Numbered from the stretch's first letter, positions 33,335 through 40,274 are shown. The stretch is 58,981 bases of DNA from a virus (IMGVR_UViG_3300035670_000238:1-58981), one strand, 5' to 3'. Numbers and translations are program-made. Notes: generated from the sequence alone by a model not told the origin.

Positions 33335-33719
33335 CTTTCATCCTCCGTGCAAATTCAGCCATGAGTTCTTGTGCAATCGCCTGTATGGCATAGGCCTCCT
33401 GCTCGCTGGCAGGCGTACGCTCACCAATCGTCTCGGTGTACCACTGCCACACGTGTACCGCCTCATGCACGAGCATGCCTGCAACTTCAATCGGGCTACG
33501 ATCTTTGTAGTCGCCTACGCATACGACGGACGTGATGGCACCCTCTTTATTGATCATATGGTGACTTGTTGCCCCAGCATTTTCTGAAACCCACTGATTG
33601 AAGTATATGACCTTGAGTTCCTTCATCACTTGCAGGTACTCGACCTCGGTCAGACACAACATCAAATACGGACCCGGACGTGCAACACGTCTATCCAACC
33701 ATTTAGTTTTTCGTTTCAA
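33327..33719 (-). CDS. Putative zinc metallopeptidase-like protein (130 aa)
   Basis: The product has a central helix VAGMLVHEAVHVWQWY with an HExxH motif (H-E-A-V-H), a second helix with EQEAYAIQAIAQELM that could give the third ligand Glu, and upstream beta-strands (GAITSVVCVGDY). This is the minimal layout of a small metzincin-like or SprT-like peptidase, and I have seen such genes in phage early regions. A target is not known. It overlaps both neighbours. Confidence 0.65.
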   Translation of the reverse strand: MKRKTKWLDRRVARPGPYLMLCLTEVEYLQVMKELKVIYFNQWVSENAGATSHHMINKEGAITSVVCVGDYKDRSPIEVAGMLVHEAVHVWQWYTETIGERTPASEQEAYAIQAIAQELMAEFARRMKDE

Positions 33720-34072
33720 CGCTCTACTCCATTCAGCCGATCAGCAACAAGCTGCGCGTATCCTGCAATGTCCACCCACGAGTCTGCGTAGTCCGGGTCG
33801 CCGTTGATGATGCGGCCGATCTTGTGAGCAATCATCTCAAGCGCTTCGCGCTGATCTGCGGCCAGCACAAGGTTCGGGCGGCTGTTGAACATCACCGACT
33901 TGATCGCCTGTGTGACCTCCGCATGTCCAGTGAACTTGCCGTACCGCTTACCGCGCTCGTTAAGCGTAGCGGTGATATTGGTCGCTTCCATGTTTTTGTA
34001 AACCTCTTCTTCTGCTGGGGTTGTGACCCACGTGTTGATGACATCACCTAGTGTATACAGCGTTCTTTCCAT
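33716..34072 (-). CDS. DUF6378-like phage protein (118 aa)
   Basis: I prefer the ATG at 34072 (MERTLYTLGDVINTW); the frame stays open upstream to 34195 but there it overlaps another gene. The core NITATLNERGKRYGKFTGHA ... REALEMIAHKIGRIINGDPD ... DSWVDIAGYAQLVADRL is a well-conserved phage family (DUF6378-like), found near nucleotide and DNA-metabolism genes. The function is unestablished. A shorter form starting at the internal ATG before EATNITATL would also contain the whole conserved domain. Confidence 0.7.
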   Translation of the reverse strand: MERTLYTLGDVINTWVTTPAEEEVYKNMEATNITATLNERGKRYGKFTGHAEVTQAIKSVMFNSRPNLVLAADQREALEMIAHKIGRIINGDPDYADSWVDIAGYAQLVADRLNGVER

Positions 34073-34074
34073 GG

Positions 34075-34266
34075 CTAATCCCATAGTTTGAGTGTTTGTT
34101 GAACCTCTACCTTTCCGCACAGCAGGCATTTGCGTTTGTTGACGAATGCAGCGCTGTCTTCTCGGTATTCCCAGTTTCCCCATACATGCCAACATCGATC
34201 AGTGAGCATGCGTGCTACGAAAAAGATAAAGGCACCTATGAGCAGGTACGAGAGGTTCTCTAGCAT
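34075..34266 (-). CDS. Single-span membrane protein with zinc-ribbon-like tail (63 aa)
   Basis: The N-terminus is one membrane helix (LLIGAFIFFVARML), followed by a soluble tail with conserved aromatic residues (WHVWGNWEY) and a CLLCG pair that together with a preceding Cys could bind a metal. A small inner-membrane early protein; the function is unknown. Its ATG overlaps the stop of the 34260-34421 gene. Confidence 0.6.
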   Translation of the reverse strand: MLENLSYLLIGAFIFFVARMLTDRCWHVWGNWEYREDSAAFVNKRKCLLCGKVEVQQTLKLWD

Positions 34267-34421
34267 GGTGGTTCTCCCAGTTCAGTGATCAGGTCATCGT
34301 AAGTTGCCGGTGAGTCCTTCTCCGGCGGAGGTGCTGTACGTGAATGAGTGATGAGAGTCTTCGGGAACGGCCATGGTACATCAACTTTCTTAGGCTTGTC
34401 ACTATCGTTCGAGTTTTCCAT
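34260..34421 (-). CDS. Small Pro-rich protein (53 aa)
   Basis: The frame runs from ATG 34421 to TAG 34260-34262 and encodes 53 residues opening MENSNDSDKPKKVDVPWPFP, then TAPPPEKDSPATYDDLITEL. It is Pro/Asp-rich, probably flexible. It fills the gap between two coupled genes, overlapping each one (7 and 20 bp), which supports it despite its size. The function is unknown. Confidence 0.5.
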   Translation of the reverse strand: MENSNDSDKPKKVDVPWPFPKTLITHSRTAPPPEKDSPATYDDLITELGEPPC

Positions 34422-34593
34422 TGGGGTCACCCATACCTTCGACGGTTACGTTTTCAACGGGCATCTCATAAGTAGACCAGCGGTTGTCACAGCTTGTGCA
34501 ATCGCGCAGTCTCCACTTCCACCCAAACCGAGTGTCACGACGACTTTCTTTGACTTGCGACTGCCATGACCCGCATTCGGTGCACTGACTCAT
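34402..34593 (-). CDS. Zinc-ribbon protein (63 aa)
   Basis: The product begins MSQCTECGSWQSQVKESRRD and has a second pair CTSCDNRW, so two CxxC knuckles about 27 residues apart, as in zinc ribbons of transcription or DNA-repair factors (NrdR-like start, with R-T/W-STYE: RWSTYEMPVE). The NrdR-like motif suggests a truncated NrdR zinc ribbon without the ATP cone. It overlaps the HTH gene upstream by 4 bp. Confidence 0.65.
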   Translation of the reverse strand: MSQCTECGSWQSQVKESRRDTRFGWKWRLRDCTSCDNRWSTYEMPVENVTVEGMGDPNGKLER

Positions 34594-34775
34594 GCTTCCT
34601 TCTCCTTCTCATTTCGCACTACTCGTATTGGATCGAGGTTGATGAACAACTGCACAAGGCGTGGCACCTTGTCTTCGGCGATCCATCGTTTCACAGTACG
34701 TGGGGGTACATCGATGTAATGAGCGAACTCGGCCTGCGATACCCCCAGATGTTTCAGGTACTCACGTAGGGTCAC
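34590..34775 (-). CDS. Helix-turn-helix DNA-binding protein, XRE/Cro-like (61 aa)
   Basis: A GTG start with GGAGAAGAAC upstream. The 61-aa product is a compact HTH: MTLREYLKHLGVSQAEFAHY (helices 1-2), IDVPPRTVKRWIAEDKVP (recognition helix), then a basic tail. Small Cro/XRE-like regulators control phage early promoters. It is the only clear HTH regulator in the window and therefore a candidate reader of the dispersed TAATCCC-NN-GGGATTA palindromes; that link is inference. Confidence 0.75.
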   Translation of the reverse strand: MTLREYLKHLGVSQAEFAHYIDVPPRTVKRWIAEDKVPRLVQLFINLDPIRVVRNEKEKEA

Positions 34776-35019
34776 AGTTCTTCTCCTTCAGCTTTGCTTC
34801 GATGGCTTCAAGCGTTGATGCGCTAATGATGTAAAAACCAACTGGCGTATCCGGGTACCACTGTAGTGTCCAAACGCTATCGGTTGCGACTGCTTTTTTC
34901 CATTCCTGATCGCTGATGAATTGTTCACGGTTGTAATATTTTTCGACCGTTTCATAGTAGTCACGATGATCATTGTGAGACAAATACAAGCCGCATTTGT
35001 GTTCTGGCAGCCAGTTCAT
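34762..35019 (-). CDS. Early protein of unknown function (85 aa)
   Basis: Acidic and aromatic-rich (DHRDYYETVEKYYNREQFIS, WTLQWYPDTPVGFYII), ending EAIEAKLKEKNCDPT. The tail shares AIEAKLKEKN with the next gene upstream, and the DNA behind it (about 27 bp) is a near-perfect direct repeat that also carries the ribosome-binding site for the following gene. The function is unknown. Confidence 0.6.
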   Translation of the reverse strand: MNWLPEHKCGLYLSHNDHRDYYETVEKYYNREQFISDQEWKKAVATDSVWTLQWYPDTPVGFYIISASTLEAIEAKLKEKNCDPT

Positions 35020-35618
35020 GTGTTCTTCTCCTTTAGCTTTGCTTCGATGGCATATTTGAAATCCATCAACGTGTGGTAGTTGAACTTGTAGGTGTGGCTA
35101 TGGGCTGGGTCGGAGCTGTGCTTGTACTCCCAGCATTTGCGGTGTGCGATCTCTACCATCTCCTCATCCGTCAGCCCGACCCATTGGCGCGGTGCAGTGT
35201 AGAGAGGCACCGTATGTGGTGGGTCTGGCTCCATCACAAAACAATCGGGCCAGCCGTGAATGCGCTCGTCAACGTAAGCGACGGGTTGCTGCGTGATGGT
35301 AGGCGGTGCAGTGTAGAGCGGCACAAAATCAGGCAAACGCTTCGTCGGTTCGACGCGGCACATCGACGGCTCTCGCTGTGCGCTCTCTAGGTGAGTGCGC
35401 GGAATCCATACCGGCGTAGCTTTCTGTCGCGCACAGACCAAGCAACCATCACCGGGAATCAACGCTCGCCAGCCGCATTCCTTGCACAGTTCGAGTGAGG
35501 TTTGGTCGTACTGCTCGATGGCAGCGCGGAGAGCGGTGATGATTTGCTCGTCAATTTCATCGCCGTGACTATGGAACTCAAGCGCCTCCAACGCCTGCTT
35601 CATTGTTTCGATGCTCAT
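35016..35618 (-). CDS. Phage early protein with zinc-ribbon and repeated YTAP segments (200 aa)
   Basis: I chose ATG 35618 with AGGGAG upstream. The product opens MSIETMKQALEALEFHSHGD, has a CKECGWR ... CLVCARQ zinc ribbon near 60-85, then repeated PLYTAPP-type stretches (VPLYTAPPTI, VPLYTAPRQW) and a C-terminal helical domain (GLTDEEMVEIAHRKCW). The modular PLYTAP/QALEAL type occurs widely in phage early regions, mostly without function. Ends AIEAKLKEKNT, shared with the following gene. Confidence 0.65.
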   Translation of the reverse strand: MSIETMKQALEALEFHSHGDEIDEQIITALRAAIEQYDQTSLELCKECGWRALIPGDGCLVCARQKATPVWIPRTHLESAQREPSMCRVEPTKRLPDFVPLYTAPPTITQQPVAYVDERIHGWPDCFVMEPDPPHTVPLYTAPRQWVGLTDEEMVEIAHRKCWEYKHSSDPAHSHTYKFNYHTLMDFKYAIEAKLKEKNT

Positions 35619-35661
35619 AGCCAACTCCCTTTCAATATGACGTAGTACAGACGGTTCCGGA

Positions 35662-36057
35662 TCATTCCTTACCTCTTAATTCATCCGTTGTTCTGATGTT
35701 AGTCGGCACAGGTAACAACCGTCCTGATCTTGTACGCCATTTCCACCGCATGCCGACAACTGCGCGATAGAGTTCATAACCGTAGCCGTCATGGTTAAAA
35801 ACGTGCTCACGAACATCTTCCTCGACCCCGCCATATACAAACCCTCCGCACTCGTCTTGCAGCCAGTTGCGCACTCCCATGCAGTGCGAACAGGTTTTGT
35901 GGTTGGTAAATTTCCCATCAAAGACAAAAGCATCGACGTGATACCGCTCGCCAGCATCAATGACGCGAAAGCACTCGCGGCATTTGTGCGGAGTCTTGGC
36001 TGTTTGAGTTTTTTCGCGTAGCAACTCTACGTACTCAGCATCATCGGTCATGCACAT
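35662..36057 (-). CDS. Cysteine-rich putative zinc-binding protein (131 aa)
   Basis: I chose the ATG at 36057 (MCMTDDAEYVELL); the one two codons later is an alternative. The product has CRECFRVIDAGERYH and CSHCMGVRNWL CxxC pairs flanking a beta-rich YHVDAFVFDGKFTNH segment, like small treble-clef folds. It ends with a basic region (KWRTRSGRLLPVP). This family is common in phages and of unknown function. Confidence 0.65.
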   Translation of the reverse strand: MCMTDDAEYVELLREKTQTAKTPHKCRECFRVIDAGERYHVDAFVFDGKFTNHKTCSHCMGVRNWLQDECGGFVYGGVEEDVREHVFNHDGYGYELYRAVVGMRWKWRTRSGRLLPVPTNIRTTDELRGKE

Positions 36058-36074
36058 GATTAGTCCGTCCTGTT

Positions 36075-36302
36075 TTAGTATTTCCACGTAGCAGCTTTCA
36101 CTGCCCACATCTGCCCGGTCTGAATCTCGGTAATGGCAATGCTCGCCATCCGTGCAATCTCAGCGTTGGGTTGGTTTGTACGCAGCTCGTTGATCTCGTC
36201 AATTAACTCAGCGGCCTTTCGCTTGATTTCATCAACCGTCGGGTCGTTGCTGGGGTTAAACGTCAGGCCAACTGCTTTCATACCAAAGGTCAAATCACTC
36301 AT
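36075..36302 (-). CDS. acb2: Acb2/Tad1 hairpin-family protein, candidate anti-CBASS/anti-Thoeris factor (75 aa)
   Basis: The 75-aa product matches what I know of the Acb2/Tad1 hairpin family: GLTFNPSNDPTVDEIKRKAA, AELIDEINELR and ARMASIAITEIQTGQMWAVKA, ending ATWK. Family members form small helical hairpin oligomers that sequester cyclic nucleotide signals of CBASS (Acb2) or ADP-ribose signals of Thoeris (Tad1), so bacterial defence is not triggered. Which ligand this one binds cannot be told from the sequence. AGGAG precedes the ATG; it is in the early small-gene operon, as expected for an anti-defence gene needed quickly after infection. Confidence 0.75.
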   Translation of the reverse strand: MSDLTFGMKAVGLTFNPSNDPTVDEIKRKAAELIDEINELRTNQPNAEIARMASIAITEIQTGQMWAVKAATWKY

Positions 36303-36338
36303 TTCAAGCTCCTGTTGCGGTTAAAAAACTTTTGACGC

Positions 36339-36569
36339 TCATAGCTCAACTCCAAAATGTTTTTTCAAGACACGAGCAACTTCGTGACCACTTACCCCAG
36401 AATTGCCGTATACAAATTCGAACAAGTCGGCACATTCCCTGACAATCAACTCGGCAAACGCCTCTATTTCATCGCCTACCAATGAATCCTGCGAGCAATC
36501 GTTCAGCCCGTTAGTCTTTTCAAACTCTGCTCCGGCTCGTTCAGCAAGTTCACGGATTCGTTTGTTCAT
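36339..36569 (-). CDS. Small early protein, MN-x-x-I family (76 aa)
   Basis: I chose ATG 36569, which overlaps the previous gene's stop. The N-terminus NKRIRELAERAGAEF is shared in pattern with the genes at 36942 and 37163, a helix common at the start of many small phage proteins. The rest is acidic and helical (EIEAFAELIVRECADLFEFV). The function is unknown. Confidence 0.6.
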   Translation of the reverse strand: MNKRIRELAERAGAEFEKTNGLNDCSQDSLVGDEIEAFAELIVRECADLFEFVYGNSGVSGHEVARVLKKHFGVEL

Positions 36570-36697
36570 CTTCGCCTCCACAAAAATCGCAACGTCAGTC
36601 CATCAACGAAGTTCTTCTTGAACCGCGTCTCAGGTGCCCAGATCACATAGCCAAGCACGATGCCCACGGCCCAGCCAATGAAGAAAAATTTGGTCAT
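36566..36697 (-). CDS. Tiny membrane protein (43 aa)
   Basis: ATG 36697 to TGA 36566-36568. The product is one membrane helix (FFFIGWAVGIVLGYVIW) followed by a basic tail (RFKKNF ... RFLWRRR). It overlaps both neighbours by 4 bp, so a coupled gene is likely. The function is unknown. Confidence 0.55.
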   Translation of the reverse strand: MTKFFFIGWAVGIVLGYVIWAPETRFKKNFVDGLTLRFLWRRR

Positions 36698-36945
36698 TTC
36701 TCACCTCGTGCTTTTGCAATGGCGGCGCGGTCTCCACCGATCAATCCATGCGCTATATGGCCACATACAGTTAGATCAGCCCTGCGAAGGTTGTGCTCTG
36801 CAATCCACTCCAGCGTTTCCAGCAGTTTCTGATTGAGCTCATGCAGGCGGCGCAGTTCGGCGGCGGCTTGCATCATGTGGACCACCTGCGTCCATTCGCC
36901 TTCAAGCTGGTCAGCCAACCGCAACGCTTCGGGTTGTGTGCTCAT
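36694..36945 (-). CDS. Small early protein of unknown function (83 aa)
   Basis: I chose ATG 36945 (MSTQPEALRLADQLEGEW), which overlaps the upstream stop by 4 bp, instead of the longer open frame to 37035. The opening and the helical AAAELRRLHELNQKLLETLE stretch are typical of a frequent small phage protein. It ends AIAKARGEK, where the last codons also form the ribosome-binding site of the next gene. Confidence 0.65.
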   Translation of the reverse strand: MSTQPEALRLADQLEGEWTQVVHMMQAAAELRRLHELNQKLLETLEWIAEHNLRRADLTVCGHIAHGLIGGDRAAIAKARGEK

Positions 36946-37166
36946 ATCTCCCCCTGCAGCACTTTGGCTGCGTGCAAGTAGTAGTTGTACTGACCACCAG
37001 ACCGCTCGTGCAGGCGCTCCAGGATCAGGATGCACCGATCACGCTCGTAGGCTGCAACACGCTCTACAACGCGCATCAGAAATGCCAGATCCTTCTCTGG
37101 CGTCTCCGATAGCTCCCAGAACGCTCCGGCCTCGGCAGCGATCTTCAGGATTTTGTTTTGGTTCAT
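36942..37166 (-). CDS. Small early protein, MN-x-x-I family (74 aa)
   Basis: Opens MNQNKILKIAAEAGAFWELS and continues as a helical protein (FLMRVVERVAAYERDRCIL). The N-terminus is of the same type as the 37163 and 36339 genes while the C-terminus differs, suggesting recombination between short phage genes that share starts. It overlaps both neighbours by 4 bp. Confidence 0.62.
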   Translation of the reverse strand: MNQNKILKIAAEAGAFWELSETPEKDLAFLMRVVERVAAYERDRCILILERLHERSGGQYNYYLHAAKVLQGEI

Positions 37167-37474
37167 TTCTCACCTCTGTATCGGATGGCTGCGGCGCACT
37201 CGGCTGGTTGCATTCCAACGTCACGTGCCTGAAACCTGTCGCAGATAGCCGCACACGCTTCACGCTCGGCCTTAACTGCTTCACGCACCGCAACACACGC
37301 AGGACGCTGGCACTCAGCGTGGCAGGTGTGGATGCCGTCGTAGGACAGGTGCTGCTCGATGAGGGCGGCGAAGCGGTAAAGCACTGCAAAATACATGTCG
37401 TCGGCAAAGCTATTACCCGGCTCCGCACGAATCCCAGCCTCCCGCGCCATGCGGATGATGTAGTCTTTGTTCAT
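37163..37474 (-). CDS. Early protein, MN-x-x-I family (103 aa)
   Basis: Opens MNKDYIIRMAREAGIRAEPG, the clearest copy of this N-terminal type, followed by a helical domain with several Cys (HTCHAECQRPACVAV, REACAAICDRFQARD) and the end AAIRYRGEK. It is widespread in phages and its function is unknown. It overlaps both neighbours by 4 bp. Confidence 0.65.
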   Translation of the reverse strand: MNKDYIIRMAREAGIRAEPGNSFADDMYFAVLYRFAALIEQHLSYDGIHTCHAECQRPACVAVREAVKAEREACAAICDRFQARDVGMQPAECAAAIRYRGEK

Positions 37475-37851
37475 GAGAACTCCCTGCTGCTGAACGCATA
37501 CCCGTCAGGGTCATCCCAGTCGTACTCAGGGTTGAACCATGAATGCGGGTCTTTGCGCCCCTGATCGTTGTGTTGCAAGTTTTTAGCCCCGCTGGGAATT
37601 ACATAGTTTGGTGACTTGTACGTCTCAATCATCGCAACGAATTTCTCGTACGGAATTATATCTCCGTACTCGTCCTTGATGATCTTGTCCTTGAGAAACT
37701 CCTTCCATGCCTGCCACGATACCAATCGCTCAGGACGGTAGCCATGAAAGCTAAAGCTCCACCCGTACGATGATTTGCCGATGTGATATGCCCGGTCGTA
37801 CCGGTCGCAGCATTCACACAGATTCTCAGCAACGTAGTAGTTAGTTCCCAT
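37471..37851 (-). CDS. Early protein of unknown function (126 aa)
   Basis: The product begins MGTNYYVAENLCECCDRYDR and shows HIGKSSYGWSFSFHGYRPER, a sequence type I know from small phage and bacterial proteins with a CxxC and the conserved HIGK/W/F motif. The second half is acidic with aromatic residues (WFNPEYDWDDPDGYAFSS). The function is unknown; the cysteine pair may bind metal. Confidence 0.68.
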   Translation of the reverse strand: MGTNYYVAENLCECCDRYDRAYHIGKSSYGWSFSFHGYRPERLVSWQAWKEFLKDKIIKDEYGDIIPYEKFVAMIETYKSPNYVIPSGAKNLQHNDQGRKDPHSWFNPEYDWDDPDGYAFSSREFS

Positions 37852-38071
37852 TGGTCTTCACCTTGTAACTCGGTTCAATCAACTTGCGAATCTCCGGCGG
37901 GATCTTCGGCAGCGGATACCACGCGATGTACCAGTCGTCTTTGCCGTCCCACCACCACGTCTGTGCAATGCCTGCCCTGTTCAGCAGCAACACCTTCGGG
38001 CCTGTTGGGCAGGTATCCATCGGCATCCAGATCAATGCCGGGTCAGTAATCGCTTCTTTATTGGATCTCAC
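37841..38071 (-). CDS. Small early protein, DUF551-like (76 aa)
   Basis: The product has the motif WMPMDTCPTGPKVLLLNRAG and a Trp-rich second half (QTWWWDGKDDWYIAWYPLPK), resembling the short DUF551-type proteins found in many phages. It overlaps both neighbours by 11-14 bp. The function is unknown. Confidence 0.6.
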   Translation of the reverse strand: MRSNKEAITDPALIWMPMDTCPTGPKVLLLNRAGIAQTWWWDGKDDWYIAWYPLPKIPPEIRKLIEPSYKVKTNGN

Positions 38072-38240
38072 GGTGCGGCTCCTGCGGACCTAAGAATTTC
38101 TCCAACCGTACGATTGCCTCGGTGTAGTACGCAGCCATGTGAGCGTGATACTCCGCTGCGCTCTGATGTTCGAGCAGCAGGCGTCGAGCGTCATCGAGTT
38201 GCTTCTGAGCGATCTTGTGAGCAGATGGTTTGCTGAACAT
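38058..38240 (-). CDS. Small helical protein (60 aa)
   Basis: The product is almost all helix (KIAQKQLDDARRLLLEHQSA, AYYTEAIVRLEKFL), typical of small helical hairpin proteins in phages. It is the first gene after one of the TAATCCC-NN-GGGATTA palindromes, with CTGGAGG at a normal distance upstream. The function is unknown. Confidence 0.62.
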   Translation of the reverse strand: MFSKPSAHKIAQKQLDDARRLLLEHQSAAEYHAHMAAYYTEAIVRLEKFLGPQEPHREIQ

Positions 38241-38269
38241 GATAGTTTGCCTCCAGTGATTGAGTTGGT

Positions 38270-38285
38270 TAATCCCACGGGATTA
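38270..38285. promoter_or_regulatory. TAATCCC-NN-GGGATTA palindrome, copy 1
   Basis: TAATCCCACGGGATTA lies 30 bp upstream of the 38240 start and overlaps the stop codon of the preceding gene. The copy has CA-CG at the centre where copies 2-5 show the complement, so it reads as a DNA operator rather than a strand-specific RNA element. Confidence 0.6.
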
Positions 38286-38555
38286 AGCGGTGCGTCGAAA
38301 GATCACAGTACCCACGACCTCGCCCTTGTGGACGATCTCGTATTCCTTGCCTACGTGCGTTGCACCTGCACGCTCCATGTCGCTCAGCATCACAGTCATC
38401 GACCGACCGAGTGTACTGATGAACACAGTGCGTGCTGCGTTGTCTATCGTGAGCCAGTCGTCCCGGCTCACGATGTTGACCCCCAGTTCCTCGAATCCCC
38501 GCACCAGCTTTGACTCGATGCGGATCAGTCGGTTAATAACATCTCGTTCACTCAT
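38283..38555 (-). CDS. Early protein of unknown function (90 aa)
   Basis: ATG 38555 begins MSERDVINRLIRIESKLVRG, a helical N-terminus, followed by a beta-rich region (DAARTVFISTLGRSMTVML-like) and a C-terminal strand (KGEVVGTVIFRRTA). It may be a small adaptor. It follows the VWA-type gene by 13 bp and may be part of that cluster. The longer open frame reaching 39002 is antisense shadow of the neighbour and is not used. Confidence 0.6.
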   Translation of the reverse strand: MSERDVINRLIRIESKLVRGFEELGVNIVSRDDWLTIDNAARTVFISTLGRSMTVMLSDMERAGATHVGKEYEIVHKGEVVGTVIFRRTA

Positions 38556-38568
38556 TAGAGTTCCTTGG

Positions 38569-39723
38569 TTAGAGCGGTACTTTGACGGCAGTGCCGAACG
38601 GGGCCGTGTAATTCCCCCTACCGATGTTGGCCCAGATGACCGGGCATGGCGGCTCAACGCATTCATCGAGGTCGCCTTCCATGTCCGTGAAATAGATGAT
38701 CCCCGCATAGTGTTCTCCTGTTTCATCAAAGTGTTCGAATACAGGTTGGAAGCGTGTGCCGCCACCGCCCTTGGGTTTAAGTTCCAGCAAGTCGTCGCGC
38801 TCGAATCGCTCAGTATGTGTGACGTTGTAGTCGCAGTACACCACCTCGACAAACGCAGGTTGGAGATCATCGACGATCGCCTGCAACTCGGCGGCGATCT
38901 GATCACACTCCTCCTGCCCCATCGAGCCTGACGTGTCGAAGCCAATACCGAGCCCACCGAGTGCCTCGGTGCGAAGCGAAGGCAGATACAGACCCGATGC
39001 AATGAACCGCCGTGACGGCCGCATGTAGGTGTAATCCGCAGCCGCTGACTCGGTCATCATCGAGCGCAGCACGTCCTGCCAGCGTACGTTGGCTTTGCCT
39101 GTGTTGGCAAGAATCCGGTCGATGAGCGCAGACCCGTGCCCGCAGTCCTTGGCCATCTTCGCAGCAGTGACGATCGTTGCCTCCATGTCGGTGCGTGTGG
39201 CCTCGTCGACTGCATCCTCAAGGTCGCCTGTGCCATCGAACCCACCAGCCATGGGCTCACCCTGCTCATCACCCTGACCGTTACCGTCCTTACCCCCACC
39301 CTGCTGTTGCTGCTGTTGCCTCTGCTCCTTCAGTTTGTCGTAGACAAACTCGGACGAATGCTCGTCCCGCACCCACCGCAGGTTCACACCGCCCTCGGGC
39401 AACTCGTAGTTCCGAGCACGAATGTAGGCGTTGATGATCGCGTCGTTGGCATAGTTCCAGAGTGCAGGGTCACGACCCTCGCGCCGCCACATGTGCATCA
39501 GCACCACGTGACACGACTCGTGCAGCACGAGACCGAACAACTGCTCGTCGGTGATCTTGTCCATGAACGCAGCACCGTACTTCACAACCGATCCGTTGGT
39601 CATGGCGGTCGACACTTTGTCCGATACCTCACGCTTCACACGTGTCATCACAGCTGCAATGAACGGCTCGCGCAAGCCCAGCTTGCTGTATGCCAGATCC
39701 AGTCTTTGAGTGTGGCTTTCCAT
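38569..39723 (-). CDS. VWA-domain protein with N-terminal metallopeptidase-like domain (DUF2201-type, 384 aa)
   Basis: I chose ATG 39723 with CTGGAG upstream instead of the longer open frame. The N-terminal domain carries LVLHESCHVVLMHMW (HExxH at 68-72) and NYANDAIINAYI, the hallmark of DUF2201 putative metallopeptidases. A Gln/Gly-rich acidic linker (~130-165) follows. The C-terminal VWA-like domain has the MIDAS motif FDTSGSM (D263). This is the usual partner of MoxR AAA+ ATPases, one of which is encoded 550 bp upstream. Together they may form a chaperone/remodelling system. Confidence 0.82.
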   Translation of the reverse strand: MESHTQRLDLAYSKLGLREPFIAAVMTRVKREVSDKVSTAMTNGSVVKYGAAFMDKITDEQLFGLVLHESCHVVLMHMWRREGRDPALWNYANDAIINAYIRARNYELPEGGVNLRWVRDEHSSEFVYDKLKEQRQQQQQQGGGKDGNGQGDEQGEPMAGGFDGTGDLEDAVDEATRTDMEATIVTAAKMAKDCGHGSALIDRILANTGKANVRWQDVLRSMMTESAAADYTYMRPSRRFIASGLYLPSLRTEALGGLGIGFDTSGSMGQEECDQIAAELQAIVDDLQPAFVEVVYCDYNVTHTERFERDDLLELKPKGGGGTRFQPVFEHFDETGEHYAGIIYFTDMEGDLDECVEPPCPVIWANIGRGNYTAPFGTAVKVPL

Positions 39724-39724
39724 C

Positions 39725-39982
39725 TTAGTTCTCCAGTGCGTATATAGCTTCAGCATGACGCTTGGCGTCATCAACCGTTGCAAACCAGTGAAACCCAAGT
39801 TCAGGGTTGTTGGGAAACGACAGCACAGTCTCTCCTTTGTTCCGACGCTTCTGCATTTGTGGTGACATCCACGCCATGATGTTGATATGTGCCCACCTGC
39901 TGTACACAAGCCTTTGGCCGAGTCTGCGATTTACCCTGCCGACAAGCTGGTCAGGTCCGTCCTGCTCGACCCACTCGATCAT
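39725..39982 (-). CDS. Small protein of unknown function, paralogue-like (85 aa)
   Basis: The product contains SRWAHINIMAWMSPQMQKRR and ends in TVDDAKRHAEAIYALEN. The end resembles the next protein (SEAKVYVEALFALEN), so the two share at least a C-terminal helix; part of the match is forced by the shared ribosome-binding site in the DNA. It lies between the MoxR and VWA genes and could be an adaptor of that system. Confidence 0.58.
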   Translation of the reverse strand: MIEWVEQDGPDQLVGRVNRRLGQRLVYSRWAHINIMAWMSPQMQKRRNKGETVLSFPNNPELGFHWFATVDDAKRHAEAIYALEN

Positions 39983-39983
39983 G

Positions 39984-40274
39984 TCAGTTCTCCAATGCGA
40001 ACAGTGCCTCGACGTACACCTTGGCCTCGCTCAACGTGGCATGCGCCGACAAGTCATCGAAACTGCCGCGTGTCACGATAAACATACCGCCATCCGCGAA
40101 CACCCCAGCCTCGTTGTACGTGGGCCGCACGATGGCAAAGGTCTCCCGCACGTCATACGAAGCACCACGGCGATACTTGGCCTCCTGCACCCTGATCGCT
40201 ATGTGTACTCCTGTGACGGTCTTTTCCCATTGCAAGCGTGCACGCCCTGTGTACGGGTGCCTGATCGTTGCCAT
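39984..40274 (-). CDS. Small protein of unknown function, paralogue-like (96 aa)
   Basis: The product opens MATIRHPYTGRARLQWEKTV, is beta-rich (TGVHIAIRVQEAKY, GGMFIVTRGSFDD), and ends LSEAKVYVEALFALEN as in the 39725 gene. It is encoded 1 bp after the MoxR stop; with its neighbour it separates MoxR from the VWA protein. An adaptor role in that set is inference only. Confidence 0.58.
   Translation of the reverse strand: MATIRHPYTGRARLQWEKTVTGVHIAIRVQEAKYRRGASYDVRETFAIVRPTYNEAGVFADGGMFIVTRGSFDDLSAHATLSEAKVYVEALFALEN

Noticed and set aside
36833-37564. Plus-strand ORF of 243 aa in the early region
   Set aside because: Covers four tightly coupled minus-strand genes with good ribosome-binding sites; composition is that of a shadow frame.
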